Source: JBBRVW01 sp038246545 (GTDB lineage: Bacteria; Actinomycetota; Actinomycetes; JACCUZ01). From it: 64,000 nucleotides of DNA. The notes beneath the pieces are model-generated. The model ran no database searches. It was not told the origin of the DNA and was given only the letters and a program-made list of their open reading frames with translations. Positions 24,481-33,004 of this stretch are shown piece by piece; position 1 is the first letter of the stretch, and each line of letters opens with the position of its first letter. Where the stretch lies: assembly GCA_038246545.1 (NCBI GenBank), contig JBBRVW010000016.1, forward strand, positions 20,836-84,835, read 5' to 3'. The translations under genes were made by a program, and so were the position numbers.

Positions 24481-24511
24481 TTGACAACGGGAATATTGAG
24501 AGCGCAATATT
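24481..24511 (+). promoter_or_regulatory. yceI promoter with MarR operator palindrome
   Basis: AATATTG-N6-CAATATT (24492-24511) is a perfect 7-bp inverted repeat in a strikingly AT-rich patch. TTGACA (24481-24486) and CAATAT (24505-24510) with an 18-bp spacer form a plausible sigma-70 promoter for yceI, so a bound MarR dimer would cover the -10 region. The location between the divergent genes supports autorepression. Confidence 0.65.
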
Positions 24512-24558
24512 TGCTCCAGCAGCCGACACCTCCTCAGCACCTCCGGAAGGAACTCCCC

Positions 24559-25149
24559 ATGACCGAGCAGACCACCCAGACCGCAGGCCTCCGCGTCGTC
24601 GACGGTGTCAGCCTCCCCGCCGCGGGCACCTACGTCATCGACCCGACCCACACCCGCGTGGGCTTCGTCGCCCGGCACCTCATGGTGACCAAGGTGCGCG
24701 GTGCCTTCCGGGAGTACACCGGCTCGATCACCATCGGCGAGGACGTCGCGTCCTCGACCGCCGAGGCGACCATCCAGATCGGCTCCGTCGACACCGGCAC
24801 CGCCGACCGTGACGCGCACCTGCGCTCCGGCGACTTCTTCGACGCCGAGACCTACCCGACGATGACGTTCGGCAACGCCAAGGTCGTCTCGCGGGACGGC
24901 GACGACGTCGTGGTCGAGGGCGACCTCACCATCAAGGACGTCACCCGCCCGGTGTCGCTCAAGGTCGAGCTCGACGGCGTCGCCGACGACCCGTTCGGCA
25001 ACACCAAGCTCGCGATCACGGCGAAGACCGAGATCGACCGCGAGGAGTTCGGCCTCACCTGGAACGTCGCGCTGGAGTCCGGCGGCGTCCTGGTCTCGAA
25101 GAAGATCACCATCGAGATCGAGGCCCAGGCCGTCCTGCAGAAGGCCTGA
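24559..25149 (+). CDS. YceI family protein
   Basis: 196 residues with GGAAGGAA 5 bp before the ATG. The lipocalin-like YceI core is visible: GTYVIDPTHTRVGFVARHLMV-type strand (core DPTHTRVGFVARH, about 32-44), RDAHLRSGDFFDAETYP (about 89-105) and FGLTWNVALE near 170. No signal peptide is seen, so it is probably cytosolic, unlike periplasmic E. coli YceI. The family binds isoprenoid-type lipids in a deep barrel. Expression is probably controlled by the divergent MarR regulator. Confidence 0.92.
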   Translation: MTEQTTQTAGLRVVDGVSLPAAGTYVIDPTHTRVGFVARHLMVTKVRGAFREYTGSITIGEDVASSTAEATIQIGSVDTGTADRDAHLRSGDFFDAETYPTMTFGNAKVVSRDGDDVVVEGDLTIKDVTRPVSLKVELDGVADDPFGNTKLAITAKTEIDREEFGLTWNVALESGGVLVSKKITIEIEAQAVLQKA

Positions 25150-25200
25150 CCGCTCCGCACCACCCGGCGCGACCTGAGCGCCACCCGCTCGTCGCACCGT

Positions 25201-25235
25201 CGGCCGCCGCACCCGGACACCCGGGGCGGCGGCCG
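25201..25235 (+). terminator. Hairpin terminator after yceI
   Basis: A 10-bp perfect stem CGGCCGCCGC / GCGGCGGCCG encloses a second short stem (CCCGG/CCGGG), 51 bp after the yceI stop and before femX. Confidence 0.55.
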
Positions 25236-25320
25236 TCGCGCGTCAGGGGCCGGGTCGCTGGGTAGCCTCGGGCCGACCGCTCGACCCCCGTCGCCCCCTC
25301 GCCGAGGAGCCCGTCGCCCC

Positions 25321-26442
25321 ATGGCGCTCGCCGTCCGTCCGATCAGCAGCGCCGAGCACCTGGCGTTCGTCGCCGCGCGGCCCTCCGCGTCCTTCCTGCA
25401 GTGCCCGTCGTGGGCCGCGGTGAAGAAGGACTGGGGCAGCGAGCTCCTCGGCTGGTACGACGCCGCGCACCCGGACGTGCTGGTGGGCGCCGGTCTGGTG
25501 CTGCTCCGCCAGGTTCCCAAGGTGCAGAAGTTCCTCGCCTACCTGCCCGAGGGGCCGGTGCTGGACTGGGCCGCCGATGACCTCGACGCCTGGCTGGCTC
25601 CGATGGTCGCCCACCTCAGGGCGAAGGGCGCGTTCGGCGTCAAGATGGGGCCGCCCGTGCCGCGGCGGCGCTGGTCGGCCGCGACGGTCAAGGCGGCCAT
25701 CGCCGAGGGCACCGCCGCCCGGCTCGCCGACGTCCCGCCGGACTCCACCGACCCGACCGGCGACCGCGTGACCGCGTCCCTCGAGCGGCTCGGCTGGCGG
25801 GCGCCGGACCCCCAGGCCGGCTTCGGTGCCGGCCAGCCGCAGTACGTGTTCCAGGTGCCGCTCGCCGACCGCGACGAGGAGCAGCTGCTGAAGGGCTTCA
25901 ACCAGCTGTGGCGCCGCAACATCAAGAAGGCCGACAAGCAGGGCGTCGTCGTCCGCCAGGGTGACCAGTCGGACCTGCCGGCCTTCCACGCGCTCTACGT
26001 CGAGACCGCCGAGCGTGACCACTTCACCGGCCGCGCGCTGTCGTACTTCCAGCAGATGTGGACCGCCATGCGCGCCGAGGACCCGGACCGGATCCGGCTC
26101 TACCTCGCCGAGCACGAGGGTGACCTGGTCGCCGCCACGACGATGGTCCGCGTGGGTCAGCACGCGTGGTACTCCTACGGCGCGTCGTCGACGGCGAAGC
26201 GTGACGTCCGCGGGTCCAACGCCGTGCAGTGGGCGATGCTGCGCGACGCGAAGGCCGCCGGCGCCACGGTCTACGACCTGCGCGGCATCACCGACACCCT
26301 CGCCGACGACGACGAGCACTTCGGCCTGATCCAGTTCAAGCTCGGCACGGGCGGCGAGGCCGTCGAGTACGTCGGCGAGTGGGACCTGCCGCTCAACAAG
26401 GTGCTCTTCAAGGCGTTCGAGCTCTACCTGAGCCGGCGGTGA
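25321..26442 (+). CDS. FemAB/FemX-type peptidoglycan interpeptide bridge aminoacyltransferase
   Basis: 373 residues forming two GNAT-like domains. Family marks are FLQCPSWAAVKKDWGSELLG (about 27-46), GFNQLWRRNIKKADKQGVVVR (about 196-216) and the C-terminal DLRGITDTLADDDEHFGLIQFKLG (about 319-342; cores listed in part). Fem proteins use aminoacyl-tRNA to add Gly, Ala or Ser to the lipid II stem peptide at the cytoplasmic membrane. The alanine racemase-like gene starts 4 bp after its stop, so the pair is one operon. This suggests an interpeptide bridge in the host wall. Confidence 0.9.
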   Translation: MALAVRPISSAEHLAFVAARPSASFLQCPSWAAVKKDWGSELLGWYDAAHPDVLVGAGLVLLRQVPKVQKFLAYLPEGPVLDWAADDLDAWLAPMVAHLRAKGAFGVKMGPPVPRRRWSAATVKAAIAEGTAARLADVPPDSTDPTGDRVTASLERLGWRAPDPQAGFGAGQPQYVFQVPLADRDEEQLLKGFNQLWRRNIKKADKQGVVVRQGDQSDLPAFHALYVETAERDHFTGRALSYFQQMWTAMRAEDPDRIRLYLAEHEGDLVAATTMVRVGQHAWYSYGASSTAKRDVRGSNAVQWAMLRDAKAAGATVYDLRGITDTLADDDEHFGLIQFKLGTGGEAVEYVGEWDLPLNKVLFKAFELYLSRR

Positions 26443-26446
26443 GCCG

Positions 26447-27481
26447 GTGACGTTCACGCTGTACGTCGACGAGCCGCGCTGGCGCGGGCACCTGCGCGAG
26501 GTCGTGTCGTCCACCCCCGGGATCGTGCCCGTGGTCAAGGGCAACGGGTACGGCGTGGGCAACGGTCGCCTCGCCGCCGAGGCCGCGCTGCTCGGCGTCG
26601 ACACGGTCGCGGTCGGCACGGCCGACGAGCTGCCCGAGGTCGCGGCCGCGTTCGCCGGCGACGTGCTGGTGCTCACCCCGTCGTACCCGAAGGCGGCGGC
26701 CGACCACACCGGCCGGGTGCTGCAGACCGTCGCGCACCTGGAGACGCTGCGCGCCGGTGGCGGGGCGCGAGTCGTGGTCGAGGCCGTCACGTCGATGCAC
26801 CGGCACGGGCTGGGCGCCGACGACGTCGCAGGTCTGGCGTCGGGGCTCGGCGGCGTACGCCTCGAGGGCATCGCGTTCCACCTCCCGATGGACCGGCACG
26901 GCGGCTACCGGCCGGCCGACGAGGTGTCGTCGTGGCTGCACCGGCTCACGGCGGCCGGCGTACCGACGGGCGTGGCCTGGGTGAGCCACCTCACCGCACG
27001 CGAGCTCGACGGGCTGCGCGCGGAGTTCCCGGCCACGACGTTCCGGCCGCGGATCGGCACCTCGCTCTGGCTGGGCGACCGGGGTGCGCTGCAGGCCCGC
27101 GGCACCGTGCTCGACGTGCACCCGCTCTCCCGGGGCACGCACTACGGCTACCGCCGCCGTCGCGCGACACGCGACTGCCACCTGGTCGTCGTCAGCGGCG
27201 GAACGGCGCACGGCGTCGCGCTGGAGGCGCCGCGGACCGTGCGCGGCCCCGTGGGGCGCAGCAAGGCGTTGGCCGTCGGGACGCTGGCCGCGGCGAACCT
27301 GGCGCTGTCGCCGTTCCGGTGGGAGGGCAAGCAGCGCTGGTTCGCCGAACCGCCGCACATGCACGTCTCGCTGCTCCTGCTGCCTGCGTCGGTCACCCCG
27401 CCGGCGATCGGCGCCGAGCTCGACTGCGACGCCCGGCTCACCACGCTGCACCCCGACCGCGTCGCCCCGCTGCCGACCTGA
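26447..27481 (+). CDS. Alanine racemase-like PLP enzyme
   Basis: 344 residues from a GTG. The PLP lysine is in VVKGNGYGVGN (Lys near 30; family PxxKxNAYG). SMHRHGL (about 121-127), GIAFHLPM, RIGTSLWLGDR (about 202-212) and a C-terminal HYGYRRRR segment, standing for the catalytic Tyr region, follow. The family normally interconverts L- and D-alanine for peptidoglycan. The motifs deviate from housekeeping Alr (GNGYG, HYGYR), so a different amino acid substrate is possible. It is translationally linked to femX. Confidence 0.85.
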   Translation: MTFTLYVDEPRWRGHLREVVSSTPGIVPVVKGNGYGVGNGRLAAEAALLGVDTVAVGTADELPEVAAAFAGDVLVLTPSYPKAAADHTGRVLQTVAHLETLRAGGGARVVVEAVTSMHRHGLGADDVAGLASGLGGVRLEGIAFHLPMDRHGGYRPADEVSSWLHRLTAAGVPTGVAWVSHLTARELDGLRAEFPATTFRPRIGTSLWLGDRGALQARGTVLDVHPLSRGTHYGYRRRRATRDCHLVVVSGGTAHGVALEAPRTVRGPVGRSKALAVGTLAAANLALSPFRWEGKQRWFAEPPHMHVSLLLLPASVTPPAIGAELDCDARLTTLHPDRVAPLPT

Positions 27482-27494
27482 CCCCCCCCCCCCC
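27482..27494. repeat. Poly-C tract, 13 bases
   Basis: An uninterrupted run of 13 C directly after the alanine racemase stop codon. Runs of this length are uncommon and error-prone in sequencing, so the exact length is uncertain. Confidence 0.8.
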
Positions 27495-27510
27495 ACTCCC
27501 TCTCCCGCGG

Positions 27511-27575
27511 CCGTCCGGCGATCACGTAAACGTGATCGACCGTCGCCTTGCACGGCGTGCAACCCGTGCAATGCA
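27511..27575 (-). repeat. Composite palindromic repeat, copy 1 (inverted)
   Basis: This is the reverse complement of the element at 28654 and 36169. It has two hairpin modules: GATCACGTTTACGTGATC, and TTGCACGG followed by CCGTGCAA in variant form. It lies between the convergent alanine racemase and AbiEi-like genes. The outer GTCGCC end has diverged. Confidence 0.85.
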
Positions 27576-27595
27576 CCGGTACGCCGTGTGAAGCA

Positions 27596-28570
27596 TCAGC
27601 CCGGGGTGTCTCGGCGCGAAAGTGCCCGCGCCTGGGCGGACAGGACTCGGGCCGCGAGCCGGGCCGGCTGGTGCAGGTCGGCAACGGTCCAGCGCACCAC
27701 CTCCCGCTGCGCACGCAGACGGTCCTCCCGCTTCTTCTCGGCCCACAGCGCGTCGGACGCGCCAGCAGGGCCGCCCACCCCGAGTCCGTACTTGTACCGA
27801 CCGTCGAACTCACCGACAACGCCGTGCCACGTGAAGTCGACGTACCCGATCAGGCCGTCGGCGTCGTAGACGGCGACCTGCAGGTCGTCGGGTGCGACGC
27901 CTTGCTGCGCCAGGACCACGCGCGACCAGGACTCGCCGGCGTTGGCGGCGCGGCCGTCGGCGAAGTCGAGAGCGGTGGAGACGAAGCGCGCGCCGGGCCA
28001 GCTGCGGCACCGATCGACGACCGCGCGCAGCTCGGACAGCGGAACGCCCTGCCGCAGCGCCGAGTCGAAAGCGGCAACAGCGCACTCGTACCGATCGGTG
28101 CTGCGGGCGATGTCGACCGCAGTCCTGGCGACGGTCGTGACGTCCCAGGCGTCCGATCGAACGAGCAGGTGCTCGTCAGGGATCTCGGCGACGTGGTGAT
28201 GAACGCGTGCCTCCTTTCGCGCACCGGACGACTCACCCCGGGTGACGTGCACGGTCGAGAGGTCCGCGTCGAGCATCTCCAGCGCGTGGAAGACGCCAGC
28301 GCTCTGGTGGCTCAGCACCGCCGGCGCCTCCAGGGTCAGGCGAACCGCCGCGCAGGCGATCTGGTGCCGTGTCGGCGGGTCAGCCGCGACGTAGGCGGCC
28401 GTCCAGGCGTAGACACCACGCCGGACCGACACCAGGATCCTGCGTCGACGCATGACCTGGAGCTGCGACTCGGTGTGGCCGACGGCTCGCGCCTGCGCCG
28501 CGGTGAACACGCCCCCTTGTCGGTCCATCTGGACGACGAGATCCGGATGCAGGTCCGCGAGGTGGCTCAC
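27596..28570 (-). CDS. AbiEi-like / DUF559-type protein
   Basis: 324 residues from a GTG. The N-terminal winged-helix region (QGGVFTAAQARAVGHTESQL ... RRGVYA, about 18-56) is the AbiEi antitoxin-type DNA-binding domain. The C-terminal region has VDFTW-x4-GEFDGRYKYG (about 245-262) and EKKREDRLRAQ ... VVRW (about 276-292), the restriction-endonuclease-like fold with acidic residues and Lys. Such proteins are common and multicopy in actinobacteria, usually without a toxin partner, and none is seen here. The gene is bracketed by inverted copies of a palindromic repeat. Whether it acts in defence or regulation is unknown. Confidence 0.78.
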   Translation of the reverse strand: MSHLADLHPDLVVQMDRQGGVFTAAQARAVGHTESQLQVMRRRRILVSVRRGVYAWTAAYVAADPPTRHQIACAAVRLTLEAPAVLSHQSAGVFHALEMLDADLSTVHVTRGESSGARKEARVHHHVAEIPDEHLLVRSDAWDVTTVARTAVDIARSTDRYECAVAAFDSALRQGVPLSELRAVVDRCRSWPGARFVSTALDFADGRAANAGESWSRVVLAQQGVAPDDLQVAVYDADGLIGYVDFTWHGVVGEFDGRYKYGLGVGGPAGASDALWAEKKREDRLRAQREVVRWTVADLHQPARLAARVLSAQARALSRRDTPG

Positions 28571-28653
28571 CCGCGCAGGTTGTCACCGGAACGTGATCGC
28601 GGCATCCGCTCTGTCCACAGCGCACGGCGCGGCGCACCGCTTCGCACGGCCAG

Positions 28654-28722
28654 CTGTCGCCTTGCACGGGTTGCAACCCGTGCAAGGCGAAGGTGGATCA
28701 CGTTTACGTGATCGCCGGACGG
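28654..28722 (+). repeat. Composite palindromic repeat, copy 2
   Basis: 69 bp containing CTTGCACGGGTTGCAACCCG-type hairpin DNA (TTGCACGGGTTGCAACCCGTGCAA forms a near-perfect palindrome) followed by GATCACGTTTACGTGATC and the tail GCCGGACGG. It sits between the AbiEi-like start and the GT87 stop, where it could end transcripts coming from the GT87 gene. Confidence 0.88.
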
Positions 28723-28727
28723 GGGGG

Positions 28728-30152
28728 TCAGCGGACGGGGATGAGGCGCAGCGAGTCGGGTGCGTGGTCGAGGACGCCGCCGGCGGGGTCGTCCACCTCG
28801 GCGGCCGCTCCGTCCGGGCCGGCGCCGCCGGTGACCGAGCCGGGAGCCGGGGTGCGGACCGGGTCGTGCTCGGGTTGCAGGACGTCACGGACCACCAGCG
28901 CCATCAGCCACAGGGTCGCGACGACGTGGGCGAGCACCGTGAGGTCGTAGCCGTCGTCGGACAGTGCGCGCTCCGGCTTGCCCGGCGGGTAGCCGACGAT
29001 GAGCATCCACACACCGACGTAGTGGACGACCTCGGCGGCCTGCCAGATGAGCAGGTCGCGCCACCGCGGGCGCGCAAGAACGGCGAGCGGGAGCAGCCAC
29101 AGCACGTACTGCGGCGAGTAGACCTTGTTGGTCAGCAGGAACGCCGCGACGACGAGGAAGACCAGCTGAGGCAGCCGCGGCCGGCGCGGAGCGACCAGGG
29201 CGAGCAGGGCGACCCCGGCGCAGGCGAGCGCGAACAAGCCGCCGGCGAGCGCGTTCAGGCGGTCCTCCGGCACGGGGTGGCCCTGCTGGCTCAGCACGAA
29301 CCAGATCGAGCTGAAGCCGGCGCCGCGCTCCTGGGACAGCCGGTAGAACTTCGACCACCCGTCGAAGTCCGCGAGCATCACCGGCACGTTGACGGCCGAC
29401 CACCCGCACACCGCCGCGACCACCGTCGCCCAGAGCTCGCGCATCCGGCCGGCGCGCAGGCACAGCAGCAGGATCGGGCCGAGCGCGAACAGCGGGTAGA
29501 ACTTGGTGGCCGCGGCCAGCCCGATCAGCACGCCGGCGGCCAGGGGTCTCTCCCGGGCCCATGCCAGCATGCCCAGCGCCAGCAGCGCCACGGCGTACAG
29601 GTCCCAGTTGATCGTCGCCGTCAGTGCGAGGACGGGCGCGGTGGCGACCATCGCGGCGTCCCAGCGACGGCGGCCGGACAGCGCCGCGGTCGCACCGACG
29701 GCCACCGCCGCCGCGATCGCAGCTCCCAGGGCGTTGATGTCGAAGTACCACCGCGACCGCTCGTCCGGCGTCCCGCCCTCGGGCACCAGCCGCGCCGTGA
29801 GGTACATGACCGCACCGGTGAGCACGGGGTACTCGACCTGGTGGTCGCCGACCTGCCCGATGTAGGGCACCTCGCCGTCGGCGAGACCGCGTCCGTAGTA
29901 CAGCGGCGGCACGTCGCTGTAGCAGGCGTGGCTGTAGACGCCCGGTGCTGCCCAGCCGTGGTCGCGGCACCAGTCCTTCTGGACCAGGCCGACCCCGCAG
30001 GTGAGGAACGTCAGGGCGATGAGCACGCGGAGCGGCGTCCACCACCGCCGGTGGGCCGAAGCGCGCCGGCCGAGCGGGCCGCCGACCAGCTCGCTGCCGA
30101 GGCGGACGACCGCGTCGTCGCGCGAGGGGACGACCAGCTCGCCGGCGTTCAC
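28728..30152 (-). CDS. Polytopic glycosyltransferase family 87 (DUF2029) membrane protein
   Basis: 474 residues with about ten membrane helices. The first extracytoplasmic loop YYGRGLADGEVPYIGQVGDH holds acidic residues, and INWDLYAVALLALG, ATKFYPLFALGPILLL and TNKVYSPQYVLWLLPLA are typical GT87 segments. These polyprenyl-phosphate-mannose-dependent mannosyltransferases build lipoglycans outside the membrane. The GTG start overlaps the penicillin-binding protein stop (GTGA), so the two are coupled, the same pairing as ponA1-Rv0051 in M. tuberculosis. Donor and acceptor are unknown. Confidence 0.87.
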   Translation of the reverse strand: MNAGELVVPSRDDAVVRLGSELVGGPLGRRASAHRRWWTPLRVLIALTFLTCGVGLVQKDWCRDHGWAAPGVYSHACYSDVPPLYYGRGLADGEVPYIGQVGDHQVEYPVLTGAVMYLTARLVPEGGTPDERSRWYFDINALGAAIAAAVAVGATAALSGRRRWDAAMVATAPVLALTATINWDLYAVALLALGMLAWARERPLAAGVLIGLAAATKFYPLFALGPILLLCLRAGRMRELWATVVAAVCGWSAVNVPVMLADFDGWSKFYRLSQERGAGFSSIWFVLSQQGHPVPEDRLNALAGGLFALACAGVALLALVAPRRPRLPQLVFLVVAAFLLTNKVYSPQYVLWLLPLAVLARPRWRDLLIWQAAEVVHYVGVWMLIVGYPPGKPERALSDDGYDLTVLAHVVATLWLMALVVRDVLQPEHDPVRTPAPGSVTGGAGPDGAAAEVDDPAGGVLDHAPDSLRLIPVR

Positions 30153-32239
30153 CCGCCGGGAGCCGGTGGCGAGACGGTGACGCCTCCGGTGCCGGTCGGC
30201 GGGGGCGTCACCTGCCCCGGCGGCGTGCTGGGCGGACCAGGAGCCGGGGTCGTGGCCGTCTCGGACGGTGTCGCCGTCTCGGACGGTGTCGCCGTCTCGG
30301 ACGGCGTGGGCGACTCCGACGGGGTAGGGGTGGACGTCGGCTGCGGGTTGACCGGCTCGCCGACGTCGGCCCGCGGCGGGAACTGCTCGACGTCCTTGTT
30401 CTGCAGCGCCGCGGTCATGAAGGCCGTCCAGATGCGCGCCGGGTACTCGCCGCCGAAGAACGTCGACAGGCCGCCGACGCCGTCGAGGTCGGCCTTGCCG
30501 GTGCCCTTGTAGAAGTCGACGGCCGCTGCGAGCTGCGGGGTGTAGCCGACGAACCAGGCCGACGTGGTGGTGTCGGGGCGCAGCGCCGCGGTGCCGGTCT
30601 TGGCGGCGGCCGGGCGGCCGAGGCTGCGCGCCTCGGTGCCGGTGCCGTTGCGCACCACCTGCTGGAGGGCGTAGTCGACGTCGGCGACGACGTCCTTAGT
30701 GAAGGCCCGCTCGGTGCTGTCGTCGGCACGGTAGCGCGTGCCGCCGTTCGCGCCCTTGACCTCCTGCACGACGTGCCAGGTGGCGCGCTCGCCGTCGGCC
30801 GCGAACGTCGCGTAGGCGTTGGCCATGTCGATGTTGTGCACCGACGCGGTGCCCAGCGTGCTCACGGCGTTCGGCAGCAGGCCGGGGGTGTCCTGCGGGA
30901 TGCCGGCGTCGACGGCGGCCTGCACCATCTTCTGCGGCCCCATCTCCAGGTTGAGGTCGACGAAGACGGTGTTGATGGACTCCTCGATCCCGCGGACGAG
31001 GTCGATCGACGAGCCGTAGCTGCGGTCGAACTCGTTGTTGACCTCCTTGTCGGTGCCCGGCACGTCGAACGGCGAGTTGCCGGAGAACCGGCTCTTCAAC
31101 GAGATGCCGTCGGCTAGCGCCGCCGCCAGGGTGAACGGCTTGAACGAAGAGCCGGGCTGCACCCGGGCCTGCGTCACCTCGTTGAGACCGCCCGCCGTCG
31201 AGCCGCCGTACATCGCGACGACGGCACCGGTGCCGGGCTCTACCGCGGAGAGGCCGATGTGCACGTTGCGCGCGTTCTCGCGCGGCCGCTCCTGGCGCAC
31301 CGCGCGGACCGCGGCGCGCTGCGAGCGCTTGTCGAACGTCGACGTCACGCGCAGGCCGCCGAGGTCGATGTCCTGGTCGCTGAACCCGTTGGCCTTGAGC
31401 TCCCGTCGGACGGAGTCCATCAGGTAGTAGGCGGGGCCGCCCCGGGGCTTGCTGCCCTCGGCGAGCGGCGGCACCACCATGCCCGCGCGCTTGCCGGCGT
31501 CCAGCCAGCGCTTGGCGACCATGCCGTCGAGGACGTACTCGAACCGGGACTTGAGCCGGTCGGGATACTTCTCCGGGTCATAGCCCGCGGGCGACCGGAT
31601 GACCGATGCCAGCACCGCGCCCTGCTCGACCGTGAGGTCCTTGGCGTCGACACCGAAGAACGTCTGCGCCGCGGTCTGGATGCCGTAGGCGCCACGGCCG
31701 AAGTAGATCGTGTTGAGGTAGTCCTCGAGGATCTTGTTCTTGTCGTCGCGACGGGCGAGCTTCACCGCGATGAAGAACTCCTTGAACTTGCGCGTGTAGG
31801 TGCGCTCCGAGGAGAGGTAGGCGTTCTTCGCGTACTGCTGGGTGATCGTCGAGCCGCCCTGGGTGGCGCCGCCGCGCAGGTTGCTCCAGAACGCCCGGGC
31901 GATGCCGGTCGGGGAGATGCCGCGGTTCTCGTAGAAGGTCCGGTCCTCGGCGGCGAGCACGGCCTTCTGGACGTGGTCGGGTACCTGGTCGAGGGGGATG
32001 ATGATCCGGTTCTGGTCGCCGAAGCGGCCGATCTCGGTCTTGCCGTTGTCGTAGTAGACGATCGTCGTCTGCGCCGATATCAGCGACTTCGGCTGCGGGA
32101 TGTCGGTGGCCGCGTACGCCACACCGAGCAGCGCGACGACGGCCAGGAACCCCACCCCGGCCAGGGCCAGCCACTGCTTGAACGACGGGAGGTAGCGGCG
32201 GGCGCCGTCGTACCGCGCGCGCGGGTAGTCGACTCTCAC
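30149..32239 (-). CDS. Bifunctional class A penicillin-binding protein (PonA-type)
   Basis: 696 residues with a cytoplasmic N-terminus and one membrane anchor (about 24-44). The GT51 glycosyltransferase has catalytic Glu98 in AAEDRTFYENRG and QGGSTITQQYAKN. The transpeptidase has Ser364-x2-Lys367 (GSSFKPFT), SIN (421-423) and KTGT (547-550). It polymerises and cross-links peptidoglycan outside the membrane. The tail (from about 635) is Pro/Ser/Thr-rich with three tandem PSETAT units encoded by an 18-bp repeat. It lies upstream of the GT87 gene in one operon. Confidence 0.95.
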   Translation of the reverse strand: MRVDYPRARYDGARRYLPSFKQWLALAGVGFLAVVALLGVAYAATDIPQPKSLISAQTTIVYYDNGKTEIGRFGDQNRIIIPLDQVPDHVQKAVLAAEDRTFYENRGISPTGIARAFWSNLRGGATQGGSTITQQYAKNAYLSSERTYTRKFKEFFIAVKLARRDDKNKILEDYLNTIYFGRGAYGIQTAAQTFFGVDAKDLTVEQGAVLASVIRSPAGYDPEKYPDRLKSRFEYVLDGMVAKRWLDAGKRAGMVVPPLAEGSKPRGGPAYYLMDSVRRELKANGFSDQDIDLGGLRVTSTFDKRSQRAAVRAVRQERPRENARNVHIGLSAVEPGTGAVVAMYGGSTAGGLNEVTQARVQPGSSFKPFTLAAALADGISLKSRFSGNSPFDVPGTDKEVNNEFDRSYGSSIDLVRGIEESINTVFVDLNLEMGPQKMVQAAVDAGIPQDTPGLLPNAVSTLGTASVHNIDMANAYATFAADGERATWHVVQEVKGANGGTRYRADDSTERAFTKDVVADVDYALQQVVRNGTGTEARSLGRPAAAKTGTAALRPDTTTSAWFVGYTPQLAAAVDFYKGTGKADLDGVGGLSTFFGGEYPARIWTAFMTAALQNKDVEQFPPRADVGEPVNPQPTSTPTPSESPTPSETATPSETATPSETATTPAPGPPSTPPGQVTPPPTGTGGVTVSPPAPGG
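30254..30307 (-). repeat. 3 x 18-bp tandem repeat in the PBP tail
   Basis: Three units of GCCGTCTCGGACGGTGTC (plus strand), the last with two changes. They encode tandem ETATPS-type hexapeptides in the disordered C-terminal tail of the penicillin-binding protein. The copy number is likely variable. Confidence 0.8.
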
Positions 32240-32361
32240 GGGCTGCTCACAGGGGGTGACGGGTCCTTCGGCGCGGAGGGCAGGCGGCGGGCGGGGTAGC
32301 GGGCGGTACGAGTCGTGCGGGCCGGGTGCGGCGGTTCGTCAGGGTAACGACGTCCCGGGGA

Positions 32362-32838
32362 CTACCCCTCGCCCGCCGTCCCGGAACTCGCGCGCCGCAC
32401 CTGACGCGCCGAGCGCCCGGAGCGGTCGGCCTGCCGGCCGGTCCGCCGGTCGACCCTGTCACCGAGGACGAAGGACCGCACCAGGTGGTTCCACCCGCAT
32501 CCCAGGCAGACCTCCACGACGTACACCCGGCACTCGCCGTGCTCGTGGTCCATCGCCGCCAGCTCCGCCCGTGCCCTCACCCGGCCCTGGCACGGCCCGA
32601 GCTGCTCGCCGTAGACGTAGGCCACCTCGGCCAACCGCTCGCGCCAGCAGAGCGGGCAGTCGCGGCCGGTCGGCTCGCCGTGGAACCGCGCGGCGCGGCG
32701 CAGGTCGGGGTGGGCGTCGCAGACGTCGTCCGGCGTCGTCGGGCCGCCGCCGAGCAGCGACTCCAGGGTCGCGCGGCGGGCCAGCCCGTAGTCGACGACC
32801 GACCGCTGGGTACACCCGGCCGAGCCTACGACCGGCAC
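32362..32838 (-). CDS. DUF5318 family protein
   Basis: 158 residues. The family core is QRSVVDYGLARRATL, VCDAHPDLRRAARFHG, CPLC (about 62-65), GRVRARAELAAMD and EVCLGCGWNHLVRSFVLG (about 107-124), with paired CxxC motifs that could bind zinc. The tail is basic. M. tuberculosis Rv0049 is, as I recall, the equivalent next to ponA1. It is divergent from the padR-ino1 operon and 122 bp upstream of the PBP gene. The function is unknown, possibly a zinc-ribbon regulator of the cell-wall genes. Confidence 0.8.
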   Translation of the reverse strand: MPVVGSAGCTQRSVVDYGLARRATLESLLGGGPTTPDDVCDAHPDLRRAARFHGEPTGRDCPLCWRERLAEVAYVYGEQLGPCQGRVRARAELAAMDHEHGECRVYVVEVCLGCGWNHLVRSFVLGDRVDRRTGRQADRSGRSARQVRRASSGTAGEG

Positions 32839-32876
32839 CCGTGGGCGCGGATCACGTCGTACCGGATTGACCCGGC

Positions 32877-32930
32877 TTGCACCTGAACCGGACGCCGCCT
32901 ATCGTTCCGATGTATCAGCCCGATACATCG
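32877..32930 (+). promoter_or_regulatory. padR-ino1 promoter and PadR operator
   Basis: TTGCAC (32877-32882), 17 bp, TATCGT (32900-32905) is a plausible promoter. Directly after it CGATGTATC-N5-GATACATCG (32908-32930) is a perfect 9-bp inverted repeat of the ATGTAT/ATACAT type bound by PadR proteins. It would overlap the transcription start, giving autorepression that also controls ino1. Confidence 0.65.
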
Positions 32931-33004
32931 CGCCGACCGGTCCGGTCGGCAGCGGGGCGCGCAGCAGTCCCGCTCGCGGCGGCGTCTCACGAGGAGGAAC
33001 GGCC

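Noticed and set aside
27596..28570. Complete type IV toxin-antitoxin (AbiEi/AbiEii) module
   Set aside because: Only the AbiEi-like protein is present; no nucleotidyltransferase toxin lies on either side, and its C-terminal domain is nuclease-like.
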